Below are positions 36,301 to 49,900 of a DNA stretch of 64,000 nt, in pieces (position 1 is the first letter of the stretch; every line of letters starts with the position of its first letter). The translations under genes and the position numbers were made by a program. The notes below the pieces were generated by a model. It was not told the origin of the DNA, searched no databases, and saw only the letters and a list, made by a program, of their open reading frames with translations. This stretch comes from Ciona intestinalis (lineage: Eukaryota > Chordata > Ascidiacea > Phlebobranchia > Cionidae): positions 2,496,791-2,560,790 of the forward strand of contig NC_020174.2 of assembly GCF_000224145.3 (NCBI RefSeq), written 5' to 3'.

Positions 36301-37034
36301 CCATTGTGGGTGTATGTGTCCTTGAGCAATACACTTAACGCCAATTGCTCTAACCCAGTGGTCAATAATGGATTGTTCAAATTATCAGCCATTCATAATA
36401 AAATGAAAAATCCCCCCAAAAGAAATAATCACCTACGAAGTAACATGCATGGTAACTCATGCATTGTGTTTATTGTTACAGAAACATAAAAGCATTAAAA
36501 TCAATTTCAAGAATTGCTAAAACTTGATTCAGATACTGATTAATAAACATAAGAAAGGGGTTAATAAAATAACTGCATGTATATATATAGTGTCAGCACA
36601 TAAATAGAAATCAAATACTTTACTTGTTAGCATTGGCTTCTTTGAGCACATATATTCTTTGATTGTTGAGTTGTGATTTCAGTAAAGTGGTGATGGAACC
36701 AGTCAGCTGTTGAGCCCTGGCAGACCGTTGTCCCAGAACCTCGATCACTATCTAAAAGATTAAAATGTGAAAACTAATCGGTCAATGGTAAAGTGCCCTG
36801 GTTTCACCACTTTCTTTTTGTATATGTTTGTTTAGCTATAAGTGTATCTAATCAAATATCAAATGATTGGAATTTATAAATAAATGACACGAGTCAAAAA
36901 AGATACACAAAGGAACGTACTTGTAGATTTCTTTGCAAAATCTTTGAATTTGCATGTTTACGATACGAACTGTTTTCACCCACTAACGTGATTTTATCCG
37001 GAAACAGATGATTTATATTGAAATCAAATTCCAT
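33400..37034 (-). CDS. ATAT1: Alpha-tubulin N-acetyltransferase 1 (MEC-17)
   Basis: ATAT1 acetylates Lys40 of alpha-tubulin inside microtubules, mainly in cilia and axons. Eleven exons on the minus strand: 37034-36921, 36751-36624, 36212-36041, 35751-35650, 35563-35421, 35190-35066, 34709-34661, 34501-34377, 34082-33969, 33802-33774 and 33705-33400. They give 468 residues in continuous phase. The start MEFDFNINHLFPDKIT matches the conserved N-terminus. The GNAT-like catalytic domain fills about residues 1-190: KKRLFVLDRDGNHNEMNPLC, LDFYVHESQQRKGCG, HLAIDRPS and VNNFVIFDGFF. The Cys of PLCVLDFY and the Asp of AIDRPS, both important in human ATAT1, are present. The C-terminal half is low-conservation, rich in Asn, Pro and basic residues, as in other ATAT1 proteins. 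The gene is divergent from the adhesion GPCR and convergent with HSD17B8. Confidence 0.94.
34733..34927. mobile_element. MITE, same family, in an ATAT1 intron
   Basis: Begins AGTAGGGTGGGGGAAGAGGG and ends CATCTTCCCCTACCCTACTA. Internal orientation reversed relative to 10831. Confidence 0.7.
35785..35975. mobile_element. SINE-like fragment in an ATAT1 intron
   Basis: Contains CACCTGGTGCCTGCTTAGGA, GTTACCCTGTATGTGACTTT and TTAAGTGTCTTACCAAAGGA. Further fragments of the family lie near 1265-1440, 2830-2895, 18010-18280, 26785-26900, 27880-28050, 31320-31500, 34165-34325, 46030-46215, 56925-57200 and 58130-58240. Confidence 0.45.
36264..36485. mobile_element. SINE-like element, same family, in an ATAT1 intron
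   Basis: Contains GCTGCTACCATTGTGGGTGT, AATTGCTCTAACCCAGTGGT and AAGTAACATGCATGGTAACT. Confidence 0.55.
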
Positions 37035-37917
37035 CTTGCCCTGTCACGCAATAATCAATAAATTACGTTTTAAACTAAATGAACTTTTCGGCTGAGACTT
37101 TAATTGAAAAGATAAAGTTCTGAATATAGATTTTCTGTCTCGTACAGATTGTTTACATTCCCGCTTCGTCAGTAACCACGGTGAAATTTCAATTGATAAC
37201 ACTCGCTAGAGGCGACAAGGGGTGTTGCGCTACAAACATTTTTGGGACAACTGGCGTTAATTGATCAGCATAAACTTGAACGTGAAAACTACTACGTTAT
37301 CCTTCCTTTGAAATGTAACAAAAATGGTTTGTTGTTGTTGTTGTTGTTGTTTGCTATTCAATGTAATGTCTGTCTTTCGCATGTCTTTAAAATTCTTCCG
37401 CTATGTTTCAAAGTCTAAATGATGGTATCAGATTTAAGATTCGATCCAAATACAGCCCTCGATTTCCTTCGGCGAAAGATTCCTCTGCTGACTCTGGTAA
37501 TCGACGCCACAAATCCTATAATTTGAACGATTTTGTCAGGGCAGCCTAGGTTCGTCTGTTGAAATGTGTTTACTTTTATACAAAATAGGAAGGAAGCAAA
37601 GCCATTGCAAATTGTTGCGGCTTGTATGTGCGCATAGAATGTTGTAACTATGTTAATGGCCATTTTAGCACCAGGATGTTAAAAGTGCATCAACGCATCT
37701 TGAACATTCTGATAATTTGTTTTTGCAGTTCCGACATAATGGCAGTGTATGCGTGTGAGCTTATGGGGCGTTTAGTAGACTGACAGTTGTAGTGCGAGAT
37801 AATACGCGTAATTATCGCCTTAAATATTAATGAGACGTTCGACGTACAATATATGTAGAATACCTGAGAAAACTTTAAGATGTAAACCGGATACTGCTGG
37901 AATAACTGTAATGCGAT
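37035..37917. other. Divergent promoter region of ATAT1 and the adhesion GPCR gene
   Basis: Contains the GTT microsatellite and short chance open frames. No repeat family member recognised. Confidence 0.55.
37326..37352. repeat. GTT microsatellite
   Basis: About eight GTT units between ATAT1 and the adhesion GPCR gene. Confidence 0.9.
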
Positions 37918-40900
37918 ATGTGGATTGTAGCTAGTCGATTGGGATTTATTATCTTGTGCTGCCTCGCGTTATCGGTCAAATCTGTCGAACAAAATGAAAA
38001 CCAATTTGTGGCGAAGAAGAAATGCTTTGAAAAAACCTGTTGCTACATCAGTAAGTCTTTATAGTTTTATGGACTAATTAGGCCTACGGCTATACTTTAA
38101 ATGATTTTACCTGAGCCGTGTCTACAGTGTTTAGCGCACCTATACTCCTAATCTATAAGGGTTACGGGTTCAAGGCTGTATACGCTACCGTTGTGGGCGT
38201 GAGCGTCTTTGGGCAAAACAAGCGTCATTTGCTTTAACCCAGTGGAGCATTATGGGATGCCTATAAATCGCCATTCCATAAAAATTTAAAAATAACCCAA
38301 AGGCTATTACCCGCAAATTACACAAGTGGTTACTCAGGCATGTTTAACGGCCGTCGTTGCGCTTCACGCCATGTTAAATAAGTTACATTCGTTCATTGTA
38401 ATACTTATTTCCGAGGTAATAAAACCATGCGTGGATATAAGCTTTATTGTTTCAAGGTGGCGAAAATCCTCAAAGGCCAAAAATCATTGATGAAACATGC
38501 TACAGTGGACCTGGGCATGACTACAGGGGCCTTGTAAGTAAAAGCGAACGAGGAAGACCATGTCTTAATTGGATGCGGACCATTGCCACGAATCTTCCTA
38601 AACGAGAAATGAAAAGATATGGAGTTGGGAATCATAGCTATTGTCGCAATCCTGAACCGACTGAAAACAGGGGTCCGTGGTGTTACGTGTCACATAATAA
38701 TTACGGATATTGCGACGTAGTTTCGTGTAAGTATGTTTCTAATATTTAGTACTGTGGGGTACGGTGGGACACATATTTTCCCATATTATATTGTTTCATA
38801 TATATCACATATTGTCCCATATTTCCTAACCGTGAGTGTTTAATTTCTTATTGTAGGCTTGCATTATCCAAAATTGAATTATAATGAAGTCATCGCACCT
38901 CCGAGCTGTAACACGCAATTGCGGGGTAAGTTTTCATAAAACACAATTCATTTCACAAATCACCGCTCTTAAGTCAACCAATAGAAAATTGAGTAAACCC
39001 ATACTTTTCTAGGGCATTTTGATTTCCTGTTTTCGTTCAACAATACGTACCACTACCTTTCGAATCGGCGTGGGTTAAAAAATGCGGAATTATTTTCCTT
39101 CTCTGACGTCACGATGACGTTAATCGCGACGCTTGGCGAACAACCCGTGAGCGAAATATGGAACCTTTGTCTGCGCAGCAATGACACACTTACTTTTGTA
39201 ACCACGGATTCGAGTCATAACTTGTACGCATATTTTCAATTTCCAAATGTTTTTCTTCGGCTTGTAAACAACATCGGTTGGGCAAAAGTGGACGGCGACG
39301 TGTTTGAAAACTGCATGAATCTCGGTGAGTATAAATATTACATTGCGGCTATCGTATAGTTGAATTGTTAATTTGTAACATTCCTATAGTTCATGCCACA
39401 GCCAGACAGGGCGCATCAAGCCAAGAAACACTTTTTCGAAGCGTTTTTGACTTTCATCGCCCACATGACGTCATTATAGAAACGAATGGGAGACGAATCA
39501 CGTGTGAATGGGAGAATGGTGAACTCGTGTTCGTATCCGAAGAAGCTGCACACTTCCAGCTTTGCGACCTGTCATCTACGTTATTTGTCGACATGTCAGT
39601 TACATTATATACAGTATACAACACGTGTATTTGCAAATGACTGACACTTTATGCTGCTTGCAAGTTGCATGCAGCCGAAACGAGTTTTTTAGGGATGTAA
39701 AACTTACGCAGTAATAAATTGATGCGGAAATTCCACCTCACTTTACTATTTTTTTGTGATGCAGAAACAACGATACTTACGCAATCCACAAAGCTGGTAG
39801 CATTAGTGGTAACTGTTCACAGCAAAGTCATTCTTCATCAAAAAGTAGCCAGAGCGTTTGCATTACTGACGTTTTGCAAGCGGTGGATCGAAAACCTGGG
39901 TTGGCCGCTCCGCTATTGGGTAAACAAAACTATACGAACACAATATGTCGCCTTAATGTTACTTTTGTTTAATAATGTATCAATATATAGTTTGACTTTT
40001 AATGGTTATTTATTTACGTTTTATATACGTGTTGTTTTACAGGGTACAAGCCTTTGGACTCGTCTTCTGTGTTACGTTTGTATGATGTGGGAGACCTAAC
40101 CACAGTTCAAGCTCTCGAGTTTTGCGTCAGGGATGGACCAAGAAGCAGATTATACAAAGTTTATGCAGGATCTCAAATAATTCAGCTGGCAGATTGGATT
40201 GGGTAAAGTATTTTTATTACAATTGTATTTCACACATAATCTAACCACTGTTCCTTGACTCCATACTACAAATATTTGCAGCCCATTGTTTGTATGTGTG
40301 GGGTTCATGTGCATAGGTGTCATTTTTTTAATTCAAAAAATTTGGATTGACATGGTCAAAAAACAAAAAATTATTGCACTTATCATATTCATCAAAAATA
40401 GAATAACTGAATGTGGTGAATGCAATATGCTGTACTTTTGCATTTTTGACATAGATGTTATTTTTACCCCTGATCTATAAATTGGGGTGCACGAATCTCC
40501 CCCCCCCAACTGTACTCCAATGTTCATGTGATACTATAGTGTATTTTCTCTATACAAGTTTGAATTAAATGATTGACATTTAATCCTGTATATCACGGAC
40601 TTACAGACTGCTTTTATTCTTTAATCATGTTTTTTTGAGATTTTCGGCACAGAAATTAGAAATATATATGTATAAATGTTTAATAGTTATATTATGTTTC
40701 AGCTCAAGAAATGTACAGAAGCAGTTGCACATTACATCCAATGTGTGGATACAAATCAATTCCATCAACACAAGAAGAGCTGACTTCTGCAACAGATACA
40801 ATAAGTATAGCATTACTTAAATATTTAAGTTAAACTAAGGTGCAAGCATTTTATATTTTAACTAACAGAGTAAGGACACCCCTGTTTTAATGACTACTAT

Positions 40901-43900
40901 TTTACTGCTCCTTTTTAAAAAAATGATCATTTTATTTTAGGACATCATGCTGTCATCAAGTGCTTCAATCATTTCGGCAAGCAAGACAAAACAATAGGGC
41001 TTCTTATGGGAAAACCAATCAACAATGGATTTCCTGCAAACTAAGGATACATAACACAACACAATGTCCAGATTTACATTGCTTTTTTAACAAAGACATC
41101 AATATGTATGCGAATGAACTGCATCAAGTTGCTTGCGAAATAAGATTACGTAAGTTATTTAAGGTATTAGTATTGTATTCTACATTGTACATATACATAC
41201 AGTATTGTTCCACACAGTGGTTACTCTTTCTTAAACCCATCGTTACCCAACACTACAGGTTCAAGGTGTGACGCTGCTACCATTGTGGGCAACAGATATG
41301 CCTTTTCACACCAGTTTTGTACTTCTGTTTTGTCCCTAATCGTGTTATAACGGTTGTCAATTTACTGTTATTTTCCGTCTCTTTCTTTTTCCCATCTCTT
41401 CCATTTAGTAAACTTTTCAGTTCTTCGTTACTGTGACGAAAAAGATAAAATAAAGAAAATCATTTGTTTATTAAATCCCAATACCTATATTGAAGCGCAT
41501 TACAAAATACCTTTCATATCCACATTTTTCACAGAACCTGACCCTGTAGTGAGCAACAATGTATCAGCTGAAGATATTCTTGGTATAACTGATGGAGAAG
41601 GTGTGAATTATATTGACGCTGATGATGCTTCGGCCAAACTGGGTGAGATAGCTGACACACTGAGAGATACAAAAGGAAATCTAAACCTTGGTGTTCTTAT
41701 TAATTCGGTGGAAGCATTAAAGGTAAGTTTAATCATTACCATGATATTTTTCTGATACCAATGTGATGTATGCATCGTTGTTTATTAGCAGTATTAACGC
41801 ACATAGAAATAAATTTAATAAGAATAATGTAAGAAAACAGCTAAAAGTTTCGGGTCAATAATTACTGTAGTATTGTAGTCTAAAGTATAGGCTTCCTGTT
41901 AGGTGTGCCAAAGGTGAAATTTTACGTATCTTTTTTATACAAGTGTAATAAATTAAGTGTCCGCACCTCAAATTTAACCTTAAAATAGGTTGTATTCTAG
42001 TGTTGGGTGCATATACAAACAAGTAGAGCCAAAGTATGTTGCATCTATTCACTGCATTCGCAAATGCACTTTCTTATGGTTAATCACAATTCACAATAAA
42101 TGTGACTGCATTGTAACAATGGCACCCTAGATTTTACTAAAAACTTAAAAGCGATATGCCTATGTTCTAAACAATAAATAGCGTTCATACTGAAACATTG
42201 CATTAACACCTGTAATTTTACAGCCTGTCAACTACAGTGCTGTTAGTAGCACCGGCATAAAACGTCTCATCACTAATTTCGTGACGATCATGGATGACAT
42301 GGTGGATGAGGGAAGAGCAGATGAATGGAAGGAGATCAAGGAAGAGGAAAATGGCCCTGAGAGCTCTCAACCAGAGTTTGCAACAACAACAAGTTTGTAT
42401 TCTGTTACTTCTGCTACAAGGCATAATGTAAATAATTTTTTAGCATCTCATCTGGTATAAAAACAAAGTATATTTTTATGGATTCGTCTGTCATCCGGAA
42501 TTGTCTGTGTATTTTCTTTTAAAATCCAGTTTTACTAGTTTACTGTAGCACCGCCATATTTAGTGTACCAATGTATTAATATAGAAATATTACTTTCTTA
42601 CTTTTTATTGGTGTTTGAAATATTTTTTGTTTTCAGTTTTATAATATCTTTTTTGTTTTCAGTTTTAAAATATATATATATTTTTTTTGTTTCAGTACCC
42701 CCCCAACAGAAGCAGTCTGACCCACATAGTCTTCTATTCATAACGGAGAACGTTCTTCAGCGTTTCGTCATGGACAGTACTGCCACCTTATGGTCAAAGT
42801 TTGACCAGGGCCTGACAGTGACAACTAACAATGTTATCAGTGTGATTGAAAAACCAATAAGCAATGCCTCAAACACTTCAACTCAAGGTATGTACTGCTT
42901 TTAAGCAACTTTTCCACTTCTTTTATTCCAATTAAATCTTTTCGCTTAAAATATTTCCAAATCTTTGCTTCGTAATCGAAGAGACAAAATAAAGTTATTA
43001 TTATTATTATTATGTCACAGATACACCAACTTTGACGAAGGTCAATCTTAATGTCGATCCGGATGTTGCAAGCGATGAATCAACCGTCGTCATCACTTCT
43101 CTCTTCCCAAGGATTATCAATCTTATCTCAGAAGTTAATTCCGGTAAACTTTAAACATATTTTTATAATCAAAGTAATTACAAGCAAAGTTGCATATGTG
43201 GATCATGTAAGTAGGCTTGAGGTGTGTGAAAAGGAACACCTCTGTTATCACGACTGTTGTTGCCCTGTCATGCAAAGATAAATAGGTTACATTTATTTAA
43301 AATCTGAATAAAAATACACCTTGTCTAATTTTTTAAATATATGCTTAAAATTTGTCTGCATTAGCAACATTATTTTACTAAATTTATATATCCTTTTTAC
43401 TACGTGAAATCTAAAGAAGAGAAGTCTACCAATCCAAATGTGAAATAACTTTAAATGGAATTTATTACACAGGAAAAACAAGCCAACTACCAACTACTAT
43501 GGATGGCAGTAATAGAAGGGTAAGTTTAAATTTATGATTTTAGTTCTACTTTTTGGTTTGTATCCAATTATTTGCAAATATAAGTGTTTTGAAATTTTAG
43601 GTCACAAAAATTTAAAACATAAAAAAACTGAAGTTGTTGCTAGAAGGCATAACATCTATATATAAAAAAATAGCTTTTCTGGTAAAAAAAAAGAAATTTA
43701 TTTGTATTAATATATACATCTTACTTTGTGGCAGACGAAACTTTAGTATACTAAAAGTTATGTTTTAGCAGAAAACAATTTACTTATATTAGGGTCTGGA
43801 AAGATGGGACACATTTTCTATCTATTTTCTCGTCCTGTTTGGTAGTAAACAAAGTACATTTAAAGAATTATATAACAGTTTCCTCAGCACCCTCATTGCC

Positions 43901-46900
43901 TGTTGTCAATTGTTTAAAATATGATCAAAATATTTGGATAAAATGTGATAAAGGTGTCCCATCTTACCCCAAAGTACTATAATATGTTATTTCTTGTAGT
44001 AACAACATCACTAAGCTTTTTTATATTTTAATGCTTTTGACCTGAATTTCCGAAGATATTTTAGAGTGACCTGATAGTAATTACATGAAACCACCACCGC
44101 TGATCTAATCTATTCTCATTTAATTTAATGCATGTTCAATTTGTTCCATGTTTATGTAGACGCAACTTAAGCCAAGTCTGTCTAACCTTTAATTCATTAT
44201 GTTTTTCAACGAAATACGTCATGTGTAATATTTTTTTGCAGATGGATGAGTTTTGGCATTTAATTATTTTGAGCTTTACAGAATTTTCATTTGTATGCTA
44301 CTTTAAAAACTTCATGGCTTTCTACTATTAATTGTTTTTCACATGATATTAAATGGTGCATTATAATTTATTATTTAAGTTACTTGATTAAAATGAAAAA
44401 TAATGAATGTAAAGGAAAAAAAAATCAAAAAAATGCTATATTTGTTATAACATTACTCATTAAAATTAATAAAAACTCACTTTTTGTTAAAGTATTAAAA
44501 ATAAAACCATTTTCCTTGACAGTTTGCCAAATTAACAAACTGCATTTATTTACAGTTTGTTCCTAGTGCACCTGTTTTATCAGCTACAGTGTTGCAAAAG
44601 GGAAAAATTACAAACTCAGCTGTTCATTTTATTGTCCCATACAACGCCAGTGACATACCGGACGCTAAAAAAAGTGATGAGAAATATTATTTTAACTGTA
44701 TGTACCTCACGCTGAACAATGATTGGGACACTAGGTAATTAAAAAAATACTTTTCATATCATTTTCTTGTAGTAAATTGTGTATTTTTTTCTGTAAAAAA
44801 GCACTGAGCAAAATCTATTTAGTTTTATTTAATGTGGCCCACAATAAGCCACACTAAATGAGGGGGCATTTAGGACATCATTGTCTAAATTTACATAGAA
44901 GCCATGTAAGGCACCTTGTTAATTGAGCAGGTTTTAACGTTTTTTTTTATATATATAGAAAAAAAATATATTTATATATATTTTTTTATTTTTTTTTTGA
45001 AAATTAATACTTTTTAATATTTTTAAAAATAATATTTAATTCCATTAAAAAAAATATTTTTATTGGTTTTAATTAAAACAACAAAGTTTTACCGAATCCA
45101 GCAATATTTTTTGTGTGAATCAAATCTTTCAATTTTCCCCACAGAGGTTGTCATGTGGTTAATGTTAATACAAGTAATAAGACCGTTACATGCGCATGTA
45201 ATCACACCACCAACTTTGCCATTCTGTTGCAAGTTGTTCCACCAAAAGTAAGTGAAACCATTTAAAATCTATGTTTACTGAATGCGAATATCATTGGTGT
45301 AAGCTCATGTAACATTAGTGGCCTACAGTGATATGTTAACTAACTTTTAAAACAGAGGTGACATATGTTTTAGCAACCCAGTTTTGAGCCCAAAATATCT
45401 ATTACCCCCTTATTGTGTGTCTATATGACCAAGCAGAGTTAAAGTAGATTGCATATTAAAGTTATTTCTCAGTTTTTACAGTGAAAGCTTTTAATCAAAA
45501 AATTGGCTGGTTATTTCGGTATTACTACTTTACTCTGTTTATTTTAATACATTTTTGTACAGTATAAAATCTTTTATGCTTTTAAATACTGGTTATCCTA
45601 CTCATGGGTAACTTGATATTTCCAAGGTCTGCAAGCAACACCTGCCATGCCCCCATGCTTGAATATACCATCTAAATCCTATTCCTATAATATAACAGTT
45701 TACTTATTCACCAAGAAAACCACAATTTGTAATAGTTTATTTACTTCTTCAGTTGACAGCAACTGACACAGCTACTCTGCAACTCATTTCTTACATTGGA
45801 GAAAGTCTTTCTGTGTTCTGTCTCATTATAACTTTGGTATGTTATGAAACGTTCAACCATTGCAACAGTTCCATTCAAAACATTTCTCAATTTAAGTACT
45901 GGAGTCACACCTATTTAAGTAACACTGTCCAGATTGCTTAAAGAATCAAAAACTAGGTTCAGATTTTTTAAGAGCTTTGATGGACCCAGAATGTTGCAGT
46001 GTGCCAAATCTGGCCTAAATTCTATGTATTCTACATTGTGGTGCTGCAAGGCATTACTGGTTTACAATTTGAACCTGAAGTTTTAATAGCAATAATTAAA
46101 TCAAACCATTTCTCTAACCCAGTGGTCACTACAGGGTTGTTTAAATTGTTAGCCAGACAGATAAAAGAATTGCCCACAAAGTTACATATGTGATAACTCG
46201 TGGGAACAAGTTGTATAAAACAGAACACTTGTTTAAAAAATACTGTCTTTTTTTGCCTTGACTTAGGCATAGACAAAAAAACAAAAAATACTTTAAAAAA
46301 GTAAGAAAATTTATCAATTTTTGTCCATTATTTGCAGACAACATTCACAGCATTCCGACACAGCTTAAAGTCGGAAAGGATGGTTGCACATTTTCATCTC
46401 GTTATATCTCTAATCCTATTCCATGTAGTACAACTATTCTCTGCTAAAGCTGAGCAATACAAGGTATATGATAACATTAGGTTCGAAACCTGGGCTGGCA
46501 GGCCTACCCTGAAATTTCCTTTGCTTTTTTTGCACTTTTGATTACTTTTTGTTTTATTCTAAGCCTTCATTTTCACTTCTTACATTATTGTTAGTGGTTT
46601 TAACTTCCTTAAACCGAAACTTATGAAATGAAAGTCATATCTTAAATATGGGCCATCATGTTTCTATTGAGACTGACCAGAAAACCTGTGTTTTCTGCAC
46701 CTAAATATGTTCATTTAACCAAAAATAAATGATTCTTAAAAATACTTTCTTTTTAAATGTTTAAAAATTTCACTTAGGAAAACATTGCTTTGAAAATGTT
46801 GTTTTCCCCAGGATACAACAGCAGTACCTTGCATAATAGTTGCGTTTGCAACCCACTTCTCACTCCTTGTTACCTTCATGTGGATGTTATGTGAAGGGAT

Positions 46901-49900
46901 TACTTTACATCTTAATGTGGTGAATGTCTTCCATGCTATGACTAAGTTTAAACTTGCAAGATATTTCATTGGGTGGGGTAAGTTGTTATATGGTTCAAAT
47001 TCTATATTCACTTTTGAGACTTAGGATATTAATGCCTGTGAAAATTACTTTGTTTACATTGGAACAGTGGTTCCCAAAGTATGGGTTGCGACCCAAACAT
47101 AGGTCGCAGGGTTAAAAAAGGGGTCGCGCCAAGGTGATTCAAATCTATTCTATTAGAAGTTCAACTTAATTAAAATAAATGGCTTGTTTGTCCGCTACAT
47201 GTAGCAACCACGCATATTTTCTTCCAACTAATTGTATATAAATTTTTTAACTGTAAGCGTGTATTTACAGCTGTTGTTTTGTCCCTATATCCTGTCTTTA
47301 AGTTTGTAATATTTCTAAATCTTTGCTACCATAATCAAAGAAACAATTAAAAGTTATTATTATTCTTACTTTGAGGATTAAGGTTACAGACTATCCCAAG
47401 ATGGTTGTTTTTGCTACCTATAGGGGGTACCACTGTTAACATAAATGGGGCGTTGTCAAAATGCAGTTTTACACATAATTGTTAAAAATAAGAAACCTTA
47501 TTAATTGATCTGGCAATATAATTTTGCTCTGCTTGTTTGTATAGGCATCTAATGTTGGGTCAAAACCTGTTTTAGGTGTATAACTGGATTAAAAATTGTA
47601 GTAAAGTGCCACCCCTACTAATACAGCAATAAATACTAAGTTATACGTAACATACCACTGTACAAATGAACATCTGGGAGTCTGGGAAAACATTCATTAG
47701 CCGTGTTACGTCGCAGTTAATTATTGTGAAGTCATTTTTCTGATTTTATTGGTTCAAACTTGTTTGTATATCCAGGTATACCACTGGTGATAGCAAGTAC
47801 TACAATGGCATATGGTTTGTCACAATCACCCTACCCAACATGTTATGTACAAGGTGTTGGGGAGCAAAGCTGTCCAGGGTCACGAGGTAAATAATAAAAT
47901 ATAACTTTTGATTGTTATAATGGTAGAGTTCTGTTTCATACCCCTCTAATGTACGACTGACAACCTAGACAACCTATAAGGGACTACGGTTAGAGCAATT
48001 GCTGTTAAGTGTCTTGTCCAAGGCACATACACCAATAATAGTAGCAGCAATGTGCTTTGAACTCCTATTCTCTGAGCTAGAGGCAGGCACCTAACCATTG
48101 TGCCAAGCAAACTTATATAATTCTTTAACCTTCAAGTGATTTACAAAATGTTGTATCTACAGGCAATACAGGTATGAGCACAGATGCCCAGCCTGAATAT
48201 CAAGTCATAGAATGGTGTTGGCTTAGTACGGATAACTACTTAGTGTGGGCACTTGTTATTCCTGCATTGCTGGTGCTCACTGTAAGTTCAACAAATTCTG
48301 GTTAAAAAGACATTTTTTTTATTTTTGTAAGTTTAGGTGCAATTTATTTTAATATATTAATACACATTTTGTATCAAAAACTAAGCAGTATCAGCATTAT
48401 GCTTTCGTTCCAATTTCTCATTTTATTAAACTCTGATACCCACTACAGTTAAACACAATCGTCTTGTTCCGAGTGTCTGCTGTGATCGCACAAAGTTCGA
48501 AAGCTTCCAATAAACTCCACGTCCCACTGGCTGGAAGGAAAGATGAGGAACTTGAACACATTCGGTAAAATCATTTAAAAAAGTCATAAAAAGATCATAT
48601 AAAAAGGTTATGAAAAACCATAAAAAGATTTTATAAAAAGTCATAAAAGAATACCTAAAAATCCTAAAAATTTTTTTAAAAAATCCCTCAAAAATATGGA
48701 AAACAGCTGTAAAAATGTTGTCAGATAATATCAATAATCTGATAAAGATATATTTTTTACATTTTCCCTTTAGAAAATCGTTGAAGGGGGCTTTTGTCTT
48801 GATGCCCATATTAGGAATCCCATGGGTGTTTGGATTCATCCCCCAGTCACTGACACATGTCGCGCTTCTATATATTTTCACTGTTCTTAATTCAACCCAG
48901 GTTGGTTTTATCTACTGTAATATGGTTGCAAAGAACAAATTATATAGTTCAAGCCAACTTGTAAGGGGAATCTTTGTTAATTTAGGGTATTTGTTATGGC
49001 CTATAACAATAGCTCTATTTAATAGAATATAGTGCTAAACCTAGCGCTGTGGCACAGTGGTTAACAACTGACCTATAGCTGGTGCTGGTACTTTGTGGAC
49101 TTATGTGTCCTTAAGCAAGATACTAAACTCCAATTTCTCGAACCAAACCGGGTGCTTATAAGTTGATTATCGTCTAAATTTTCAGCTGTATACAAAGAAA
49201 ATATGCACCCACAAAGTTACATGTTTATAAAACCTCATATTTTTTAAATTCTAACTTTTCTTTTCATCCCACAACCCTAAAAATAATTTGACAGTTGAAT
49301 TTTAATTTACAGGTATGTATGTGTATCATGTATTCATGTCAAAACATAACACCACACCTATGAAATAAAACATTGGTTATTCATTCAGGGCATTTTTATT
49401 CTTCTTTTCTACTGTATACTGAACACAGAGGTTCGAACTGTCGTCGTTCGCTGTTTGAGGAAACAAAATCTACTACATAGAAAGGTAAATAAAAGTATTT
49501 TACGATAATTACATTACAAATTTAACATTACATGTGTTATAAAAACTTACAAAAAAACTACTATACGTCTTTGTTTCTAAGATTTGTTTTATTTTTCAGC
49601 ATGACAAAAACACAAACACGTTAAAGCAAGTCAATATAAATACAACCAATGCACATTTTTATTTTAATTGTTTATTAATAACCCGGTCGTCCTTACTTTT
49701 TGCAAACGGAGCTGATATGAAACTTTATACATAACTGAAATGTTGTTATAAAACTCGCTTTTAGACTATACTTTAAAAATGATAACAAAAAATAATTTAT
49801 ATGTTATCACCTTGTTATTTAAATTGCACAAAACTAGTTTTCTTTCTTTTACATATACGTTGTAAAAATATAATGAAAAACACACAAACTTAAATTTACA

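Noticed and set aside
39719-40099. 126-codon plus-strand frame at adhesion GPCR exons
   Set aside because: Wrong frame; the exon at 39765-39919 joins its neighbours only in another frame, which is open and in phase.
44128-44331. Extra adhesion GPCR exon near 44243
   Set aside because: There is a TTTTTTGCAG acceptor, but adding it breaks the phase from 43519 to 44556, which is already continuous without it.
46475-46500. tRNA-like B box (GGTTCGAAACC)
   Set aside because: No matching A box or cloverleaf upstream; it lies just past an exon donor.
48426-48881. 151-codon minus-strand frame
   Set aside because: Antisense to adhesion GPCR exons and to an AT-rich repeat; low-complexity Phe/Lys content.
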